Positions 1-8,479 of a stretch of 46,682 bases of DNA are shown here, piece by piece. The notes under the pieces are model-generated. The model searched no databases, was not told the origin of the DNA, and saw nothing but the letters and a program-made list of their open reading frames with translations. The translations under genes were made by a program, and so were the position numbers. The stretch's first letter is position 1; every line of letters starts with the position of its first letter. Origin of the DNA: Glycomyces buryatensis (GTDB lineage: Bacteria > Actinomycetota > Actinomycetes > Mycobacteriales > Micromonosporaceae). The stretch is taken from positions 1-46,682 of the forward strand of contig NZ_STGY01000082.1 in NCBI RefSeq assembly GCF_004912275.1, given 5' to 3'.

Positions 1-414
1 TCCCGGACCGAACCCGCCTGCACACCAGACGGGACACGGGAGGGAAGCGACCAGGACACGGCCGGACCGGCCGGTCAGCACGCCCCGATAGCGGGGCAGC
101 CTTCGACCGAACCGACCGGTCAGCGGGACGCTCGTTGAACGGCAACGTTCCACCGGAACGGAGCCGGTCAGCGGAACGGACCGGTGAACGGGAGCCCCGT
201 CAGCGGGATGCTCCTGGGCGGGCTTGACGCGCTCCCGGGCGAACCGGCGAGCGAGAGGCGCCTCGGTGGGCTTCACCGGGCCGGAACGGACCGGTCCGAG
301 ACGCGAAGCCCCCCGGGGGAAGCGCACGACCGACAGGCACGAAGACCGAGGCCCGAGAGCCGAAGGCCGATGTGTGATGCACGAAGCGGGACACGGGAAG
401 GGAAGGAGGCAAGG

Positions 415-457
415 CGACCATGACGACCATGACGACCATGACGACCATGACGACCAA
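415..457. repeat. 9-bp tandem repeat (GACCATGAC)n
   Basis: Four near-perfect copies plus a partial one that ends with a C-to-A change in the last full unit. In one forward frame it reads as His-Asp-Asp repeats, but the surrounding frame is not convincing as a gene. Confidence 0.8.
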
Positions 458-633
458 GACGGACCCGAGCTCGAGCTCGACGGCGCCTCGCGCCTGCCCC
501 CGCCGACAGCCCCGCACGGACGGTCAGGCCGCGGAAGCCACCGGCCCCGCCCGGGTCGCCGCTCTGCCGAGCCTGGCCCCGGCGCAACGCATTCCGGTCC
601 GACCTCGGCAACGCACCCAGGACCGACCTTCCA

Positions 634-1046
634 CCACTCCATCGTTGAAGGCCCGAACCCCAACCAACGACCGGCCGGCCCCGGCGGCACACCGGCAACC
701 GCATTGCCACCGCTTCATCGCTGACGGCTTGAACACCGACCAAAGACCGGCCCGACCTCGACAGCGCACCCGGGACCGGTTCCTTCACCACTCCTTCGTT
801 GACCGCCTGAACCGCAAGGGAATCACTGCCGGGCCCTGCGACGCACCGACGACCGCACTGCCACCACTCCATCGCCGAGCGCCCGAACCCCAACCCACGA
901 CCGGCCCCGGCCCCGGCCCCGGCCCCGGCCCCGGCAGACTACCCAGCCCAAGCCCCCCGCCACTCCGTCGCTGAGAGCCTGAACGTCAACGGAAGAACCA
1001 CCCGAGCCCGGCGACGCACCGCCCACCGCCCACCGCCACTCCATCG
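634..1046. repeat. Degenerate ~77-bp tandem repeat array, six units
   Basis: Each unit carries a ccactccatcg-like core followed by a tgangncctgaac-like segment, then a variable stretch ending in gacgcacc or a related sequence. Core positions are about 634, 710, 788, 864, 960 and 1036. Copies differ by many substitutions, so this is an old array and not an assembly stutter. It has no spacer uniformity or repeat identity of the kind seen in CRISPR. Confidence 0.65.
901..935. repeat. CCGGCC hexanucleotide run
   Basis: Roughly six CCGGCC/CCCCGG units in a row; its presence lengthens one interval of the surrounding 77-bp array from about 76 to 96 bp. Confidence 0.8.
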
Positions 1047-1082
1047 CCGCTTTCGGGGCCTCCTCGTTCGTGGTGATGAGAC

Positions 1083-1108
1083 CGGCTCGCTCGACCGGGT
1101 CCGAGCCG
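1083..1108 (-). terminator. Possible weak terminator after ROK gene
   Basis: A 7-bp inverted repeat (CGGCTCG / CGAGCCG) with a 12-nt loop lies about 15 nt downstream of the ROK stop. There is no T-run, so this is tentative. Confidence 0.25.
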
Positions 1109-1122
1109 CCCGGGCCGAGTAG

Positions 1123-2349
1123 CTATAGCGCCGTCGGGACCCTGGTGGTCAGCAGGCCCACGTCGCCGAGGAACCGTTCGAGGGCGATGGTGGCGATGCC
1201 GGTGGCGACCGATCCGCCTCGGACGGAGGAGACCGCGATGTCGAGGTCGGCCGCCGAGTCCCCAGGCGCCTCCTGGAGCACCCGGAGCCTGACGGCCGGG
1301 ACCAGGTGGTCCCCCAGGGCCCAGGCCGTCCAGCCGGTCAGGGTGACCATCTCGGGGTTGACGATGGCGACGAGGTCGGCGATCGCGGAGCCGAGGTAGC
1401 GGGCGGTGCGCTCGATCGTCTCCGCCACGGCGGGGTCCGGCGGGACTTGTTCGAGCGCGGCGGGCAGGGCCTTGATGAACTCGCGCTGCATGGGCTCGGC
1501 GGCCAACGGGTGGCCCGGGTCGATCTCGGAGAGCGTCCGCTGAATGCCGGCGACGCCCACGTACGCCTCGACACAACCGTCACGCCCACAACGGCACCGG
1601 CGCCCTTCGAAGGAGAGGAGACTGTGGCCCCACTCCCCCGCAGTGTTCTGGGAACCGCGCAGGATCGTGCCTTCCAGGACAATCCCCGCGCCCACTCCGG
1701 TGCCCAGGTTCACGGTGACCATGCTGGATCGCCGCCGCCCCTCGCCGAACCACAGCTCGGCGGTCGCGATCGCCTTGAGCGGGTTGTCCACCACCATCGG
1801 CAGGCCGATGCGCTCGCGAAGGCGGTCGATGTGGTGCCAGGTCGCGTTCGGCACGACCACGGACACCTCCGCCCAGTGCTGCATCCCGCCCGGGAGCGAG
1901 ATGCCCACGCCGAGCACGTCATCGCGCGTCGCGTCCGCCGCTTTGAGCGCGGTGTCGAGGGCGTTCACGATCGCGTCGATGACGTAGTCGGGTTCGTCGT
2001 GGTGCTCGTCCGTGGCGACCTCGGTCTGGGCCAGCTCGTCCAGGGCGGCGTCGAAGACCACCGCGCGGACGTACGTCTCGGCGACGTCGACGCCGACGAT
2101 GCGGCCGCGGTTCCCGTTGAGCCGCAACGTCGTCGTCGGCCTGCCGACTCGTCCGCTGGTCAGCCGGACCTCGGTGACGATGCCTCCCGCGAGCAGGTCG
2201 CTGACGACGGTCGCGACCGTCGCCGCGCTCAGGCCCGTCGACCGCGCGAGCGCGCCCCGGTTCGTCTCACCCGCCGCGAGCAGCGCATGCATGACGTCGA
2301 GCCGCGACTCGCTGCGGATGTCACGCGAGGTTCGCCTGTTGCCGGCCAC
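1123..2349 (-). CDS. ROK family transcriptional regulator
   Basis: A 408-aa DNA-binding repressor of the ROK (NagC/XylR) family. An N-terminal winged helix-turn-helix spans about residues 15-60, followed by an ASKHA sugar-binding fold from about residue 83. The zinc-site cysteines are visible as CRCGRDGC (C252, C254, C259) after the GH of GEWGHSL. The site that is usually E/D-N-D-A in sugar kinases reads DNPLK, so kinase activity is unlikely. The start is a GTG with AGGAG upstream (2347-2349). It is the last gene after the GH35 gene (30-bp gap), so it probably controls the sugar importer and beta-galactosidase operon in response to an imported sugar. The inducer is not predictable. Confidence 0.9.
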   Translation of the reverse strand: MAGNRRTSRDIRSESRLDVMHALLAAGETNRGALARSTGLSAATVATVVSDLLAGGIVTEVRLTSGRVGRPTTTLRLNGNRGRIVGVDVAETYVRAVVFDAALDELAQTEVATDEHHDEPDYVIDAIVNALDTALKAADATRDDVLGVGISLPGGMQHWAEVSVVVPNATWHHIDRLRERIGLPMVVDNPLKAIATAELWFGEGRRRSSMVTVNLGTGVGAGIVLEGTILRGSQNTAGEWGHSLLSFEGRRCRCGRDGCVEAYVGVAGIQRTLSEIDPGHPLAAEPMQREFIKALPAALEQVPPDPAVAETIERTARYLGSAIADLVAIVNPEMVTLTGWTAWALGDHLVPAVRLRVLQEAPGDSAADLDIAVSSVRGGSVATGIATIALERFLGDVGLLTTRVPTAL

Positions 2350-2379
2350 ACGCTTCTCCTTGAAATGGTGCTAACTGGA

Positions 2380-4962
2380 TCATTCTGGGGTGGCGGCGGC
2401 GGTCACGCGCTCAAGACACGGCTGGACACCGCCCGCGGTCCCGCGGACCAACAAGCGGACCGCACCCGTGTTCCATGATGCCGGAATCCAGAGTCGACCC
2501 GGATCCCCACCCGTGAACCGCGGCCGCGCCGCGTCCTCCAGCCAGACCCGTCCCAGCAGCTCGCCGCGCGCGAACGCGCTGACGCGCACCTGCGCGCCCT
2601 CGAACCGCAGCGAGAGCCCGCCCGCGGGAACCTCGACGTCGAGCCAGGTTTCCTCGCCCGGCTCGATCTCGAGCGGGAGCCGTGCGTCCTCGCCGTCGGA
2701 CTGCTGCTCGGCGAGCGCGAGGATCGCCGTGTCGGGCTGCGCCTCGACCTGCCAGTCACGCACCGCTTCCAGGCGCAGCAGCGCCGCGCCTCCCTCGGAG
2801 CCGGGCCAGTGCGGCAGCGTGATCGCGACGTCGGCGCCCTCGCCGGGGGCCAGGTGCACCCACGGGTCTTCCGGGCTCACCATCCAGTCTGTGCCGTCAA
2901 CACTGACCTCGCACGGGCGCGAGAGTCCGTCCAGGTGCAGCGCGTAGTGGCTGGTGCCGTCCACGGGCAGCGCGCGACGATAGGTCGCCGGACGCCCGAT
3001 CCGGGTGCTGCTCCAGCCGCCGAGGGTGCGCAGCGGCGCCGGGTCGCCGGCCCACTGCTCACCGCCGTCGACGGTCCACAGTGCGGTGACGTCTTCGCTC
3101 GCGGCCACCGACCAGACGCGGCCGAGTCCGCGCAGCGACCCGATCGCGAGGCCGGGCAGGCGCGAGTCGTCGAAATTCGAGTGGCCCCAGGTCTCCACGG
3201 TCGCTTCGAAGGCGCCGGCCCCGTCGACCGGCACGCGGAACGTCGCCCCGAACCGCGCCACGGTCGGCAGCGCGAGCCCGTCGAGCGCGAGGTCGACAAT
3301 GTCGCTCGCGCCCTCGATCAGGAGCTCGCCGACGCCCCGGACCGAGGCCGCGTAGTGCGTGCGTCCACGGTAGACGCCGACGGACTCGGAGGACGGGGCC
3401 AGTTCATACGACTTCGTTGCCCCCGAACGGGTCTCGGTGTCAAGCCGGGCCACGCCGGTGACGGCTTCCGGTTCCCCGACGGCCGCGGCCGCGGGGATCT
3501 GGACGTCGCCGGGTGCCGGCACGTCGTCGGGGTGGCGGACGACGAGGTCCCACCGGTCGGCGCCGGAACTCACCGTCGTCAGCACGGACGCGCCGGGCTG
3601 GGGAGCGCGCAGCTCGACCAGCTTGACGCCGTCCGCGCCTTCGAGCGCGATCACGCTCGGTGCGAGCGAGGCCAGCTCGATGCCGTCCGGGCCCGCGCCG
3701 ACGAGGTCGGCCGAGGCCAGCCGCAGGGTGCCGGGCAGGCCGAAGCGCGCCAGCGGCAGGTCGCGGACGAGCAGCAGGCACGAGAACGGCGGCAGCTTTA
3801 CCTCCACATCGGAGAGACCTGCGGCGTCGATGACGGCCGTGCCCCATTCGTCGCCGAGGTTGGGGATGCCGGTGACCGTGCCGCCGCCGTCGAGCGCGAG
3901 CTGCGACGGGGAGGCGCTGGTCGGAACGCTCACGCGCAGGGTGTCTGAGGCCTGCGTCACGGCCCGGGCGAGGGCCGGCCCGAGGGTGCGGACGAACGCC
4001 GCGAGGACCCGGGCCTCCGAAGTGGCGGAACGCGCCTCGCCCACCGGCGACAGGTATCCGCCGAAGTCGTAGTCGTGGGTCATGAACCCGCCCGGGTCAC
4101 CCCAGTTGCCGACCGACGGCGTGTAGCCGAAGTCGTAGCCCGAGGCCTGAAGATACGGCGCCAGCAGCGTCGCGCCGCTCACCAGCAGGCGCCGCAGCGT
4201 CGCGTGGTGGCGGTTGGTCTCGGTCACCAGCAGCGGTTCCCCGCGCCCGGCGACCAGCTCCGCGTACCGGCGCACCTCGGGCTCCACGAAGGCCGAGCGG
4301 TCGTCCGGGTAGAAGTTGAACGCCGGGACCACGCCTTCGACCCCGCCGGTCGCGCCGACCAGGTCTCCCTGGCCCGCGCATGCGACGAGCGGCACGTCGA
4401 TGCCGTGCTCGATCGCCATGTCGCGCAACGAGGTGATGTAGGCGTGACGGTCGTGCGTGTCGAAGAAGTCGAGCTCGTTCTCGAGCTGGACCGCGACGAC
4501 GGAGCCGCCGCGCCCCCACTGGCGTTCCGCGATCAGCGGCATCACCCGGTCGAACCAGCTCCGGACCTGCGCGAGGAAGCGCGGTTCCGCCTGTCGCAAC
4601 CGGAGCCCGTCTTCGAGCGCCAGCCAGGACGGCAGGGCGCCGCCGTCCCACTCCGAGCAGATGTACGGGCCGGGACGCGCGATGACGGCCAGTCCGGCCT
4701 CGTGGGCGAGGTCGAGGAACGCGCCGACGTCGCGGCGCCCCTCGAAGTCCCACTCCCCGGGGGCCGTCTCGTGGAAGTTCCACGGCAGGTAGACGTCGAT
4801 CGCGCGGTAGCCGGTGGCCCGGACCTGCGCGAGCCGGGCCTCCCACACCTCGCGCGGGAGCCGGAAGTAGAACAGCGAGGCGCACAGCAGCGCCTCCTCG
4901 CGGCCGTCGAGCACGAGCCCGGAGGCCCCGAGTTCGACGGCCTCAGTGGACAGATCGGTCAC
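2380..4962 (-). CDS. GH35-type beta-galactosidase
   Basis: An 860-aa cytoplasmic glycoside hydrolase; no signal peptide is present. The N-terminal TIM barrel contains typical GH35 strings: RPGPYICSEWDGGALPSWL at about residues 96-114, and QLENE at 159-163, whose last Glu is the expected acid/base. LLVTETN further on likely carries the nucleophile, and HDYDFGGYLSPVGE matches the family's YDYDAPLxE-like motif. Beta-sandwich domains follow. It probably removes terminal beta-galactose from imported oligosaccharides. The start is GTG at 4960-4962, which overlaps the permease stop as GTGA; the same frame runs open further upstream, but that part reads as shadow of the permease gene. Substrate linkage is unknown, and the family call rests on motifs only. 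Confidence 0.85.
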   Translation of the reverse strand: MTDLSTEAVELGASGLVLDGREEALLCASLFYFRLPREVWEARLAQVRATGYRAIDVYLPWNFHETAPGEWDFEGRRDVGAFLDLAHEAGLAVIARPGPYICSEWDGGALPSWLALEDGLRLRQAEPRFLAQVRSWFDRVMPLIAERQWGRGGSVVAVQLENELDFFDTHDRHAYITSLRDMAIEHGIDVPLVACAGQGDLVGATGGVEGVVPAFNFYPDDRSAFVEPEVRRYAELVAGRGEPLLVTETNRHHATLRRLLVSGATLLAPYLQASGYDFGYTPSVGNWGDPGGFMTHDYDFGGYLSPVGEARSATSEARVLAAFVRTLGPALARAVTQASDTLRVSVPTSASPSQLALDGGGTVTGIPNLGDEWGTAVIDAAGLSDVEVKLPPFSCLLLVRDLPLARFGLPGTLRLASADLVGAGPDGIELASLAPSVIALEGADGVKLVELRAPQPGASVLTTVSSGADRWDLVVRHPDDVPAPGDVQIPAAAAVGEPEAVTGVARLDTETRSGATKSYELAPSSESVGVYRGRTHYAASVRGVGELLIEGASDIVDLALDGLALPTVARFGATFRVPVDGAGAFEATVETWGHSNFDDSRLPGLAIGSLRGLGRVWSVAASEDVTALWTVDGGEQWAGDPAPLRTLGGWSSTRIGRPATYRRALPVDGTSHYALHLDGLSRPCEVSVDGTDWMVSPEDPWVHLAPGEGADVAITLPHWPGSEGGAALLRLEAVRDWQVEAQPDTAILALAEQQSDGEDARLPLEIEPGEETWLDVEVPAGGLSLRFEGAQVRVSAFARGELLGRVWLEDAARPRFTGGDPGRLWIPASWNTGAVRLLVRGTAGGVQPCLERVTAAATPE

Positions 4963-5900
4963 TTCACACCCGCGCTTCCGCCCTGGAGGTTCATTTCGTA
5001 GAGGTATTTCTGGCCGAGGTAGTAGATGACGATCATCGGCAGCGTCAGGATGATCGAGCCCACCATGACGAGGTTCCACGGCGGCAGCTGCATGGCGTTG
5101 CTCGTGGACGTCATGTACTGGAGGCCCAGCGCCAGCGGCATCGCTTCCTCGGAGTTGAGGTAGATGAGCGGGCCCATGAAGTCGCCCCACGCGTGCGTGA
5201 GCGTGAAGATCCCGATGGCCGTGAGGATCGGCCACATCATCGGCAGGATGATCTTGCGGTAGACGCCGAAGTAGCCCAACCCGTCGACCTGTGCCGCCTC
5301 GTCCAGTTCATTGGAGATGCGGGAGACGAACTGCCGCACCAGGAACACGTTGAACGCGTTGGTGAAGAAGTTCGGCACGATGAGCGGCAGGTATGTGTTC
5401 ACCCAGCCGAGCTCCTTGAAGATCAGGAACTGCGGGATCATGGTGATCTGCATCGGGATCATCATCGTGGAGAGCACGAGGATGAACATGATGCCCTTGC
5501 CGGGCGCGCGCAGCCGCGCGAAGGCGTAGCCGACGAGCGAGGACGAGATCACCTGGCCCACCGCGGACAGGGTCGCGATGATGACCGAGTTGGTGACGAA
5601 GCGCCCGACGGGCAGGCCCGTCGCGGTGAAGACGTCCGTGAAGTTCGTCCACGTGAACTCGGTCGGGATGATCGTGAAGGCGTTCTGCGCGCTGGTGTGG
5701 TCGCTCGCGAGCGAGATCGACACCATGAGCACGAACGGCACGAACAGCACCGCCGAGATGACGATGAGGACCGCGTAGGTCGCGGGCGAGGCCTTGAACG
5801 CCGTCAGCCGCGAGTGCTGGGCGTCGTCCTTCTTTCCCCCCTGGCCCGACTGCTCGGGTTCGACCCGGCTTTCGACTGCGGGAGTTTCCAACGCCGTCAT
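4959..5900 (-). CDS. Sugar ABC transporter permease (MalG-type)
   Basis: A 313-aa inner membrane subunit of a carbohydrate importer of the CUT1 type. About six hydrophobic segments are visible, the first at about residues 40-60. The EAA loop that docks the ATPase is seen as ELDEAAQVDGLGYFGVYRK followed by ILPMMWP. The ATG at 5898-5900 overlaps the stop of the upstream permease by one base (TGATG), and its own stop overlaps the start of the GH35 gene. Translational coupling is likely. No ATPase gene is encoded in this cluster, so a shared MsiK-like ATPase elsewhere is presumed, as is known for actinobacterial CUT1 systems. Confidence 0.92.
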   Translation of the reverse strand: MTALETPAVESRVEPEQSGQGGKKDDAQHSRLTAFKASPATYAVLIVISAVLFVPFVLMVSISLASDHTSAQNAFTIIPTEFTWTNFTDVFTATGLPVGRFVTNSVIIATLSAVGQVISSSLVGYAFARLRAPGKGIMFILVLSTMMIPMQITMIPQFLIFKELGWVNTYLPLIVPNFFTNAFNVFLVRQFVSRISNELDEAAQVDGLGYFGVYRKIILPMMWPILTAIGIFTLTHAWGDFMGPLIYLNSEEAMPLALGLQYMTSTSNAMQLPPWNLVMVGSIILTLPMIVIYYLGQKYLYEMNLQGGSAGVK

Positions 5901-6874
5901 CAGCGCACCTCCGACTCGTAGAAGACCCACTTGCGGGCCGTGCGGAACGCGATCAGCGTGAACAGCATGATGATGACGAACAGCAGCCACGCGATCGCCG
6001 AGGCGTAACCGAAGTGGTAGAAGGAGAACGCCTGGTCGAACAGCAGCGTCACCATCATCTGGCTGGCATTGTCCGGGCCGCCGACATTGCCGCCGGGGGC
6101 GAGGATGTAGACCTGCGAGAAGATCTGGAACGCCCCGATGAGACCCATGATCAGGTTGAAGAAGATGATCGGGGTGATCTGCGGGAAGGTGACCGCCCAG
6201 AACTGGCGCCAGGAGCTGGCGCCGTCGATCTCGGCGGCCTCGTAGAGCTCGCGCGGGATGCCGTTCATGGCCGACAGCAGCAGCACCGTCGCCGCGCCCG
6301 CGCCCCACATGGACAGGACGATCAGCGCGGGCTTGATCCAGTTGGGGTCCAACAGCCACTGCGGGCCCTGGATGCCGAACCAGCCGAGGAGGTCGTTGAG
6401 CGGGCCGGACGGCGCGAGGATCATCTTGAAGACCATCGCCGTCGCCACCAGCGGGACGAGCGTGGGCAGGTAGATGAGGGTGCGGAAGATCTTGCGCCCG
6501 CGGACCCGCTTGTTGAGCAGGTTCGCCAGCCACACCCCGATGACCAGGCTGAGCGGCACGGAGATCAGCGCGTAGAAGAAGGTGTTGCCGAGGACCTTCC
6601 AGAAGATCGGGTCCTCGGTCAGTGCCTGGGTGTAGTTCGCCAGCCCCACGAACTGGGGCTCGGTGAACGAGTCCCATTCGGTCAGGGAGATGTAGACCGA
6701 GGCGATCATGGGGCCGAGCAGGAACCCGACGAATCCGATGAGCCACGGCGAGATGAAGAGCCAGAAGTAGAAGGCCTCCTTCTTGCCGCGCCGGGAGAGC
6801 TTGGTGCGACGCCGACCGGTGCGGCGCGCGCTGCGCGCCGCACCTAGTGCATCGCCGACGATATTCGACGACAT
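5900..6874 (-). CDS. Sugar ABC transporter permease (MalF-type)
   Basis: A 324-aa membrane protein with a basic N-terminus (RRTGRRRTKLSRRGKK) before the first membrane segment, several further hydrophobic segments, and an EAA motif seen as LYEAAEIDGASSWRQF followed by TFPQITP. It pairs with the MalG-type permease encoded directly after it and with the binding lipoprotein encoded before it (9-bp gap). The ribosome site is weak (GGCCAGGCC), suggesting coupling to the upstream gene. Substrate is inferred from the neighbouring GH35 enzyme to be a beta-galactoside or similar oligosaccharide. Confidence 0.92.
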   Translation of the reverse strand: MSSNIVGDALGAARSARRTGRRRTKLSRRGKKEAFYFWLFISPWLIGFVGFLLGPMIASVYISLTEWDSFTEPQFVGLANYTQALTEDPIFWKVLGNTFFYALISVPLSLVIGVWLANLLNKRVRGRKIFRTLIYLPTLVPLVATAMVFKMILAPSGPLNDLLGWFGIQGPQWLLDPNWIKPALIVLSMWGAGAATVLLLSAMNGIPRELYEAAEIDGASSWRQFWAVTFPQITPIIFFNLIMGLIGAFQIFSQVYILAPGGNVGGPDNASQMMVTLLFDQAFSFYHFGYASAIAWLLFVIIMLFTLIAFRTARKWVFYESEVR

Positions 6875-6883
6875 GGCCTGGCC

Positions 6884-8164
6884 CTACTCGACGACCGTCT
6901 CAAGCTGCGACTGAATCTCGTCCAGCTCGGTTTGGGCGTCGCCGCCCTCGGACCAGAACGTCTCGAGGCCGTCGTTGATGGTCGACTGCATCTCGTTCCA
7001 CTGGGGAATGAACGGCGCCTGGTAAATGAAGTCCGAGGACTCCGCGAAGGCGCCCATGTTCAGGCCCTCGGGGGCCCATTCGGGCTTCAGGAAGGCTTCG
7101 GACTGCTGCACCTGGATGTTGGCGGGGACGTCCATCGCCTTGTCGATGATGACCTCCTGGCCTTCGACGTCGGTGAGGAAGTCGATCGCCTCGAACGCCT
7201 TGTCCGGGTTGGCGCTGTCGCGCGAGATCGACAGGCCGGAGCCGAAGCCGGTGGCGGCCTGCTGGTCGCCGCCCCACAGCGGGGCGATGCCCCAGTTGAA
7301 GTCGGCCTCCTGCAGGGTGCCGATGCCCCAGAACCCGGTGGTGTTCAGCGCGACCGCGCCGGAGGCGAAGAGCGGGTCCCCGCCCATGTCCGGGCCCATG
7401 TCCGCGTACTCGGCCGCGGTCGGCGCGTAGTGGTTCTCGTGGACCAGGTCGTTGGCCCACTGGACCGCCTCGACGGCCTCAGGGGAGTTGACGGCGGGCT
7501 TGCCGTCGTCGCCGACGATCTGGCCGCCGTTCTGGTAGACGAAGCTCCACCACTGCGCCCACCAGCCCGCGCCGGTGTAGCCCCACTGCCCGTCCTCGGG
7601 CGAGGTCGTCTTCTCCATGGCGGACTGGGCGTCTTCCCAGGTCCACTCGGCGGTGGGGTATTCGACCCCGGCCGCGTCGAAGATGTCCTTGTTGTAGTAC
7701 GTGATGATCGCGCCCGAGCGGTCGGGAATCGCGTAGACCTGGTCCTCATAGGAGTAGAGCTCGCCGACAGCGGGGCCGAAGCGCTCTTCGAGGTCGAGTC
7801 CGGCCTCGGAGACGTATTCGTCCAGCGGGAGGATCTGGCTCTTGGAGGAGTAGACGTTGACGCCCTCCGCCACCTGCATGATGTCCGGGCCGTCGCCGCC
7901 CGCGATCATGGTCTGGACCTTCTGCTCGTACTGCTCCGAGGGAATGAGCTGCAGGTCGACCTTGATGTCGGGGTGCTCGGCCTCCAGGAGGTCGATGCGC
8001 TCCTGGTAGGTCTCCTTCTCGAGGTCGCCACCCCAGACGACCATCTTGAGGGTTCCGTCGTCCTCTTCGCCGCCGCTCAGGCAGGCCGTCGTGAGGGCCG
8101 CCATCCCGATCACTGCGATGAGGGCGATCCCGGCACGGGCATGCCGACGAATCTTTTCCGCCAT
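6884..8164 (-). CDS. Sugar ABC transporter binding lipoprotein
   Basis: A 426-aa solute-binding protein of the type 1 (MalE-like) family, exported and lipid-anchored. The N-terminus has Arg residues, a hydrophobic core and a lipobox ALTTAC with the modified Cys at residue 28. Family features include LKMVVWGGDLE early in the mature part, GGDGPDIMQV and YNKDIFDAAGV. The ATG at 8162-8164 is preferred because AGAGG lies 8 nt upstream; an in-frame GTG at 8209 would add 15 residues before the signal peptide and has no ribosome site. First gene of the importer/GH35/ROK operon. Confidence 0.92.
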   Translation of the reverse strand: MAEKIRRHARAGIALIAVIGMAALTTACLSGGEEDDGTLKMVVWGGDLEKETYQERIDLLEAEHPDIKVDLQLIPSEQYEQKVQTMIAGGDGPDIMQVAEGVNVYSSKSQILPLDEYVSEAGLDLEERFGPAVGELYSYEDQVYAIPDRSGAIITYYNKDIFDAAGVEYPTAEWTWEDAQSAMEKTTSPEDGQWGYTGAGWWAQWWSFVYQNGGQIVGDDGKPAVNSPEAVEAVQWANDLVHENHYAPTAAEYADMGPDMGGDPLFASGAVALNTTGFWGIGTLQEADFNWGIAPLWGGDQQAATGFGSGLSISRDSANPDKAFEAIDFLTDVEGQEVIIDKAMDVPANIQVQQSEAFLKPEWAPEGLNMGAFAESSDFIYQAPFIPQWNEMQSTINDGLETFWSEGGDAQTELDEIQSQLETVVE

Positions 8165-8227
8165 GTCTTCCGCCTCTCTGCGGTCTGGCACCGACTTCTT
8201 CGTCGGCACTGTGTTAAGACAGCGATA

Positions 8228-8256
8228 AATCTAACCCATAGATAAAGGGTTGGAAA
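8228..8256 (-). promoter_or_regulatory. Promoter with spacer palindrome upstream of sugar-binding protein gene
   Basis: On the minus strand TTTCCA (8251-8256) and TAGATT (8228-8233) are 17 bp apart. The spacer is nearly filled by AACCC-N9-GGGTT (8233-8251), a probable operator, plausibly for the ROK regulator at the end of this operon. Matches to consensus are 4/6 for each hexamer. Confidence 0.5.
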
Positions 8257-8354
8257 GATGAGACGTGAGCACAGTTCGGTCACGGTTAACACCAGGTTGC
8301 GGGGGTTTTCGGGATCGCTTGGGGGCCTTGGTGAAAGCGATATCAGACGGGGCT

Positions 8355-8384
8355 CACCGCGCCGTCGGAAACGACGGCACGGTG
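8355..8384 (-). terminator. Hairpin after PfkB operon
   Basis: A CACCG-C-GCCGTCG stem closed by a GAAA loop and pairing with CGACGGC-A-CGGTG, one mismatch. It lies about 55 bp after the PfkB stop and before the promoter of the next operon. No T-run is present on the minus strand. Confidence 0.5.
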
Positions 8385-8479
8385 CCCTCGGGCCCCGATT
8401 CGGCGGGCGATTTCGTCGCGAATGGGCGCCTACGTGCCGTCAGACCCCGATTCGGCTCGCGATCTCATCGCGGGTGGGT
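8382..8479. repeat. 52-bp-period duplication of the PfkB gene tail
   Basis: Sequence at about 8382-8427 matches 8434-8479 at roughly 80 percent, including an identical 12-bp block at 8393 and 8445. The second copy is the 3' end of the PfkB gene (RDEIASRIG). The first copy, beyond the stop, would read RDEIARRIG on the minus strand. It looks like the tail of a decayed duplicate. Confidence 0.75.

Larger units (their letters stand above)
1..1122. repeat. Non-coding repeat-rich region
   Basis: No convincing gene lies here; the open frames on both strands are biased Arg/Pro/Gly translations of repetitive DNA. At the left, the 9-mer ccggtcagc (or one mismatch) recurs at 71, 116, 164 and 196. A 9-bp unit, GACCATGAC, is repeated about four to five times at 415-457. 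A hexanucleotide CCGGCC run covers about 901-935. Six degenerate copies of a unit with the core ccactccatcg begin near 634, 710, 788, 864, 960 and 1036, a period of 76-78 bp apart from one interval lengthened by the hexanucleotide run. A similar 18-bp segment containing cgggacacggga occurs near 30 and 387. Function unknown. Confidence 0.7.

Noticed and set aside
224..724. Open frame with a His-Asp-Asp repeat on the plus strand
   Set aside because: It is a translation of the 9-bp and other tandem repeats, rich in Arg, Pro and Gly, with no ribosome site and no recognisable domain.
273..893. Arginine-rich open frame on the minus strand
   Set aside because: Opposite-strand reading of the same repeats; composition is that of shadow frames in GC-rich DNA.
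634..1046. CRISPR array
   Set aside because: Repeats are longer, diverged and contiguous, with no identical repeat/unique spacer alternation and no cas genes.
4963..5235. N-terminal extension of the GH35 protein
   Set aside because: The extra 91 residues are an out-of-frame reading of the permease gene; the GTG at 4962 overlaps the permease stop in the same way as other junctions here.
5901..6746. Long fused frame upstream of the MalG-type permease
   Set aside because: The extension reads His/Arg-rich nonsense across the MalF-type gene; true start is at 5900.
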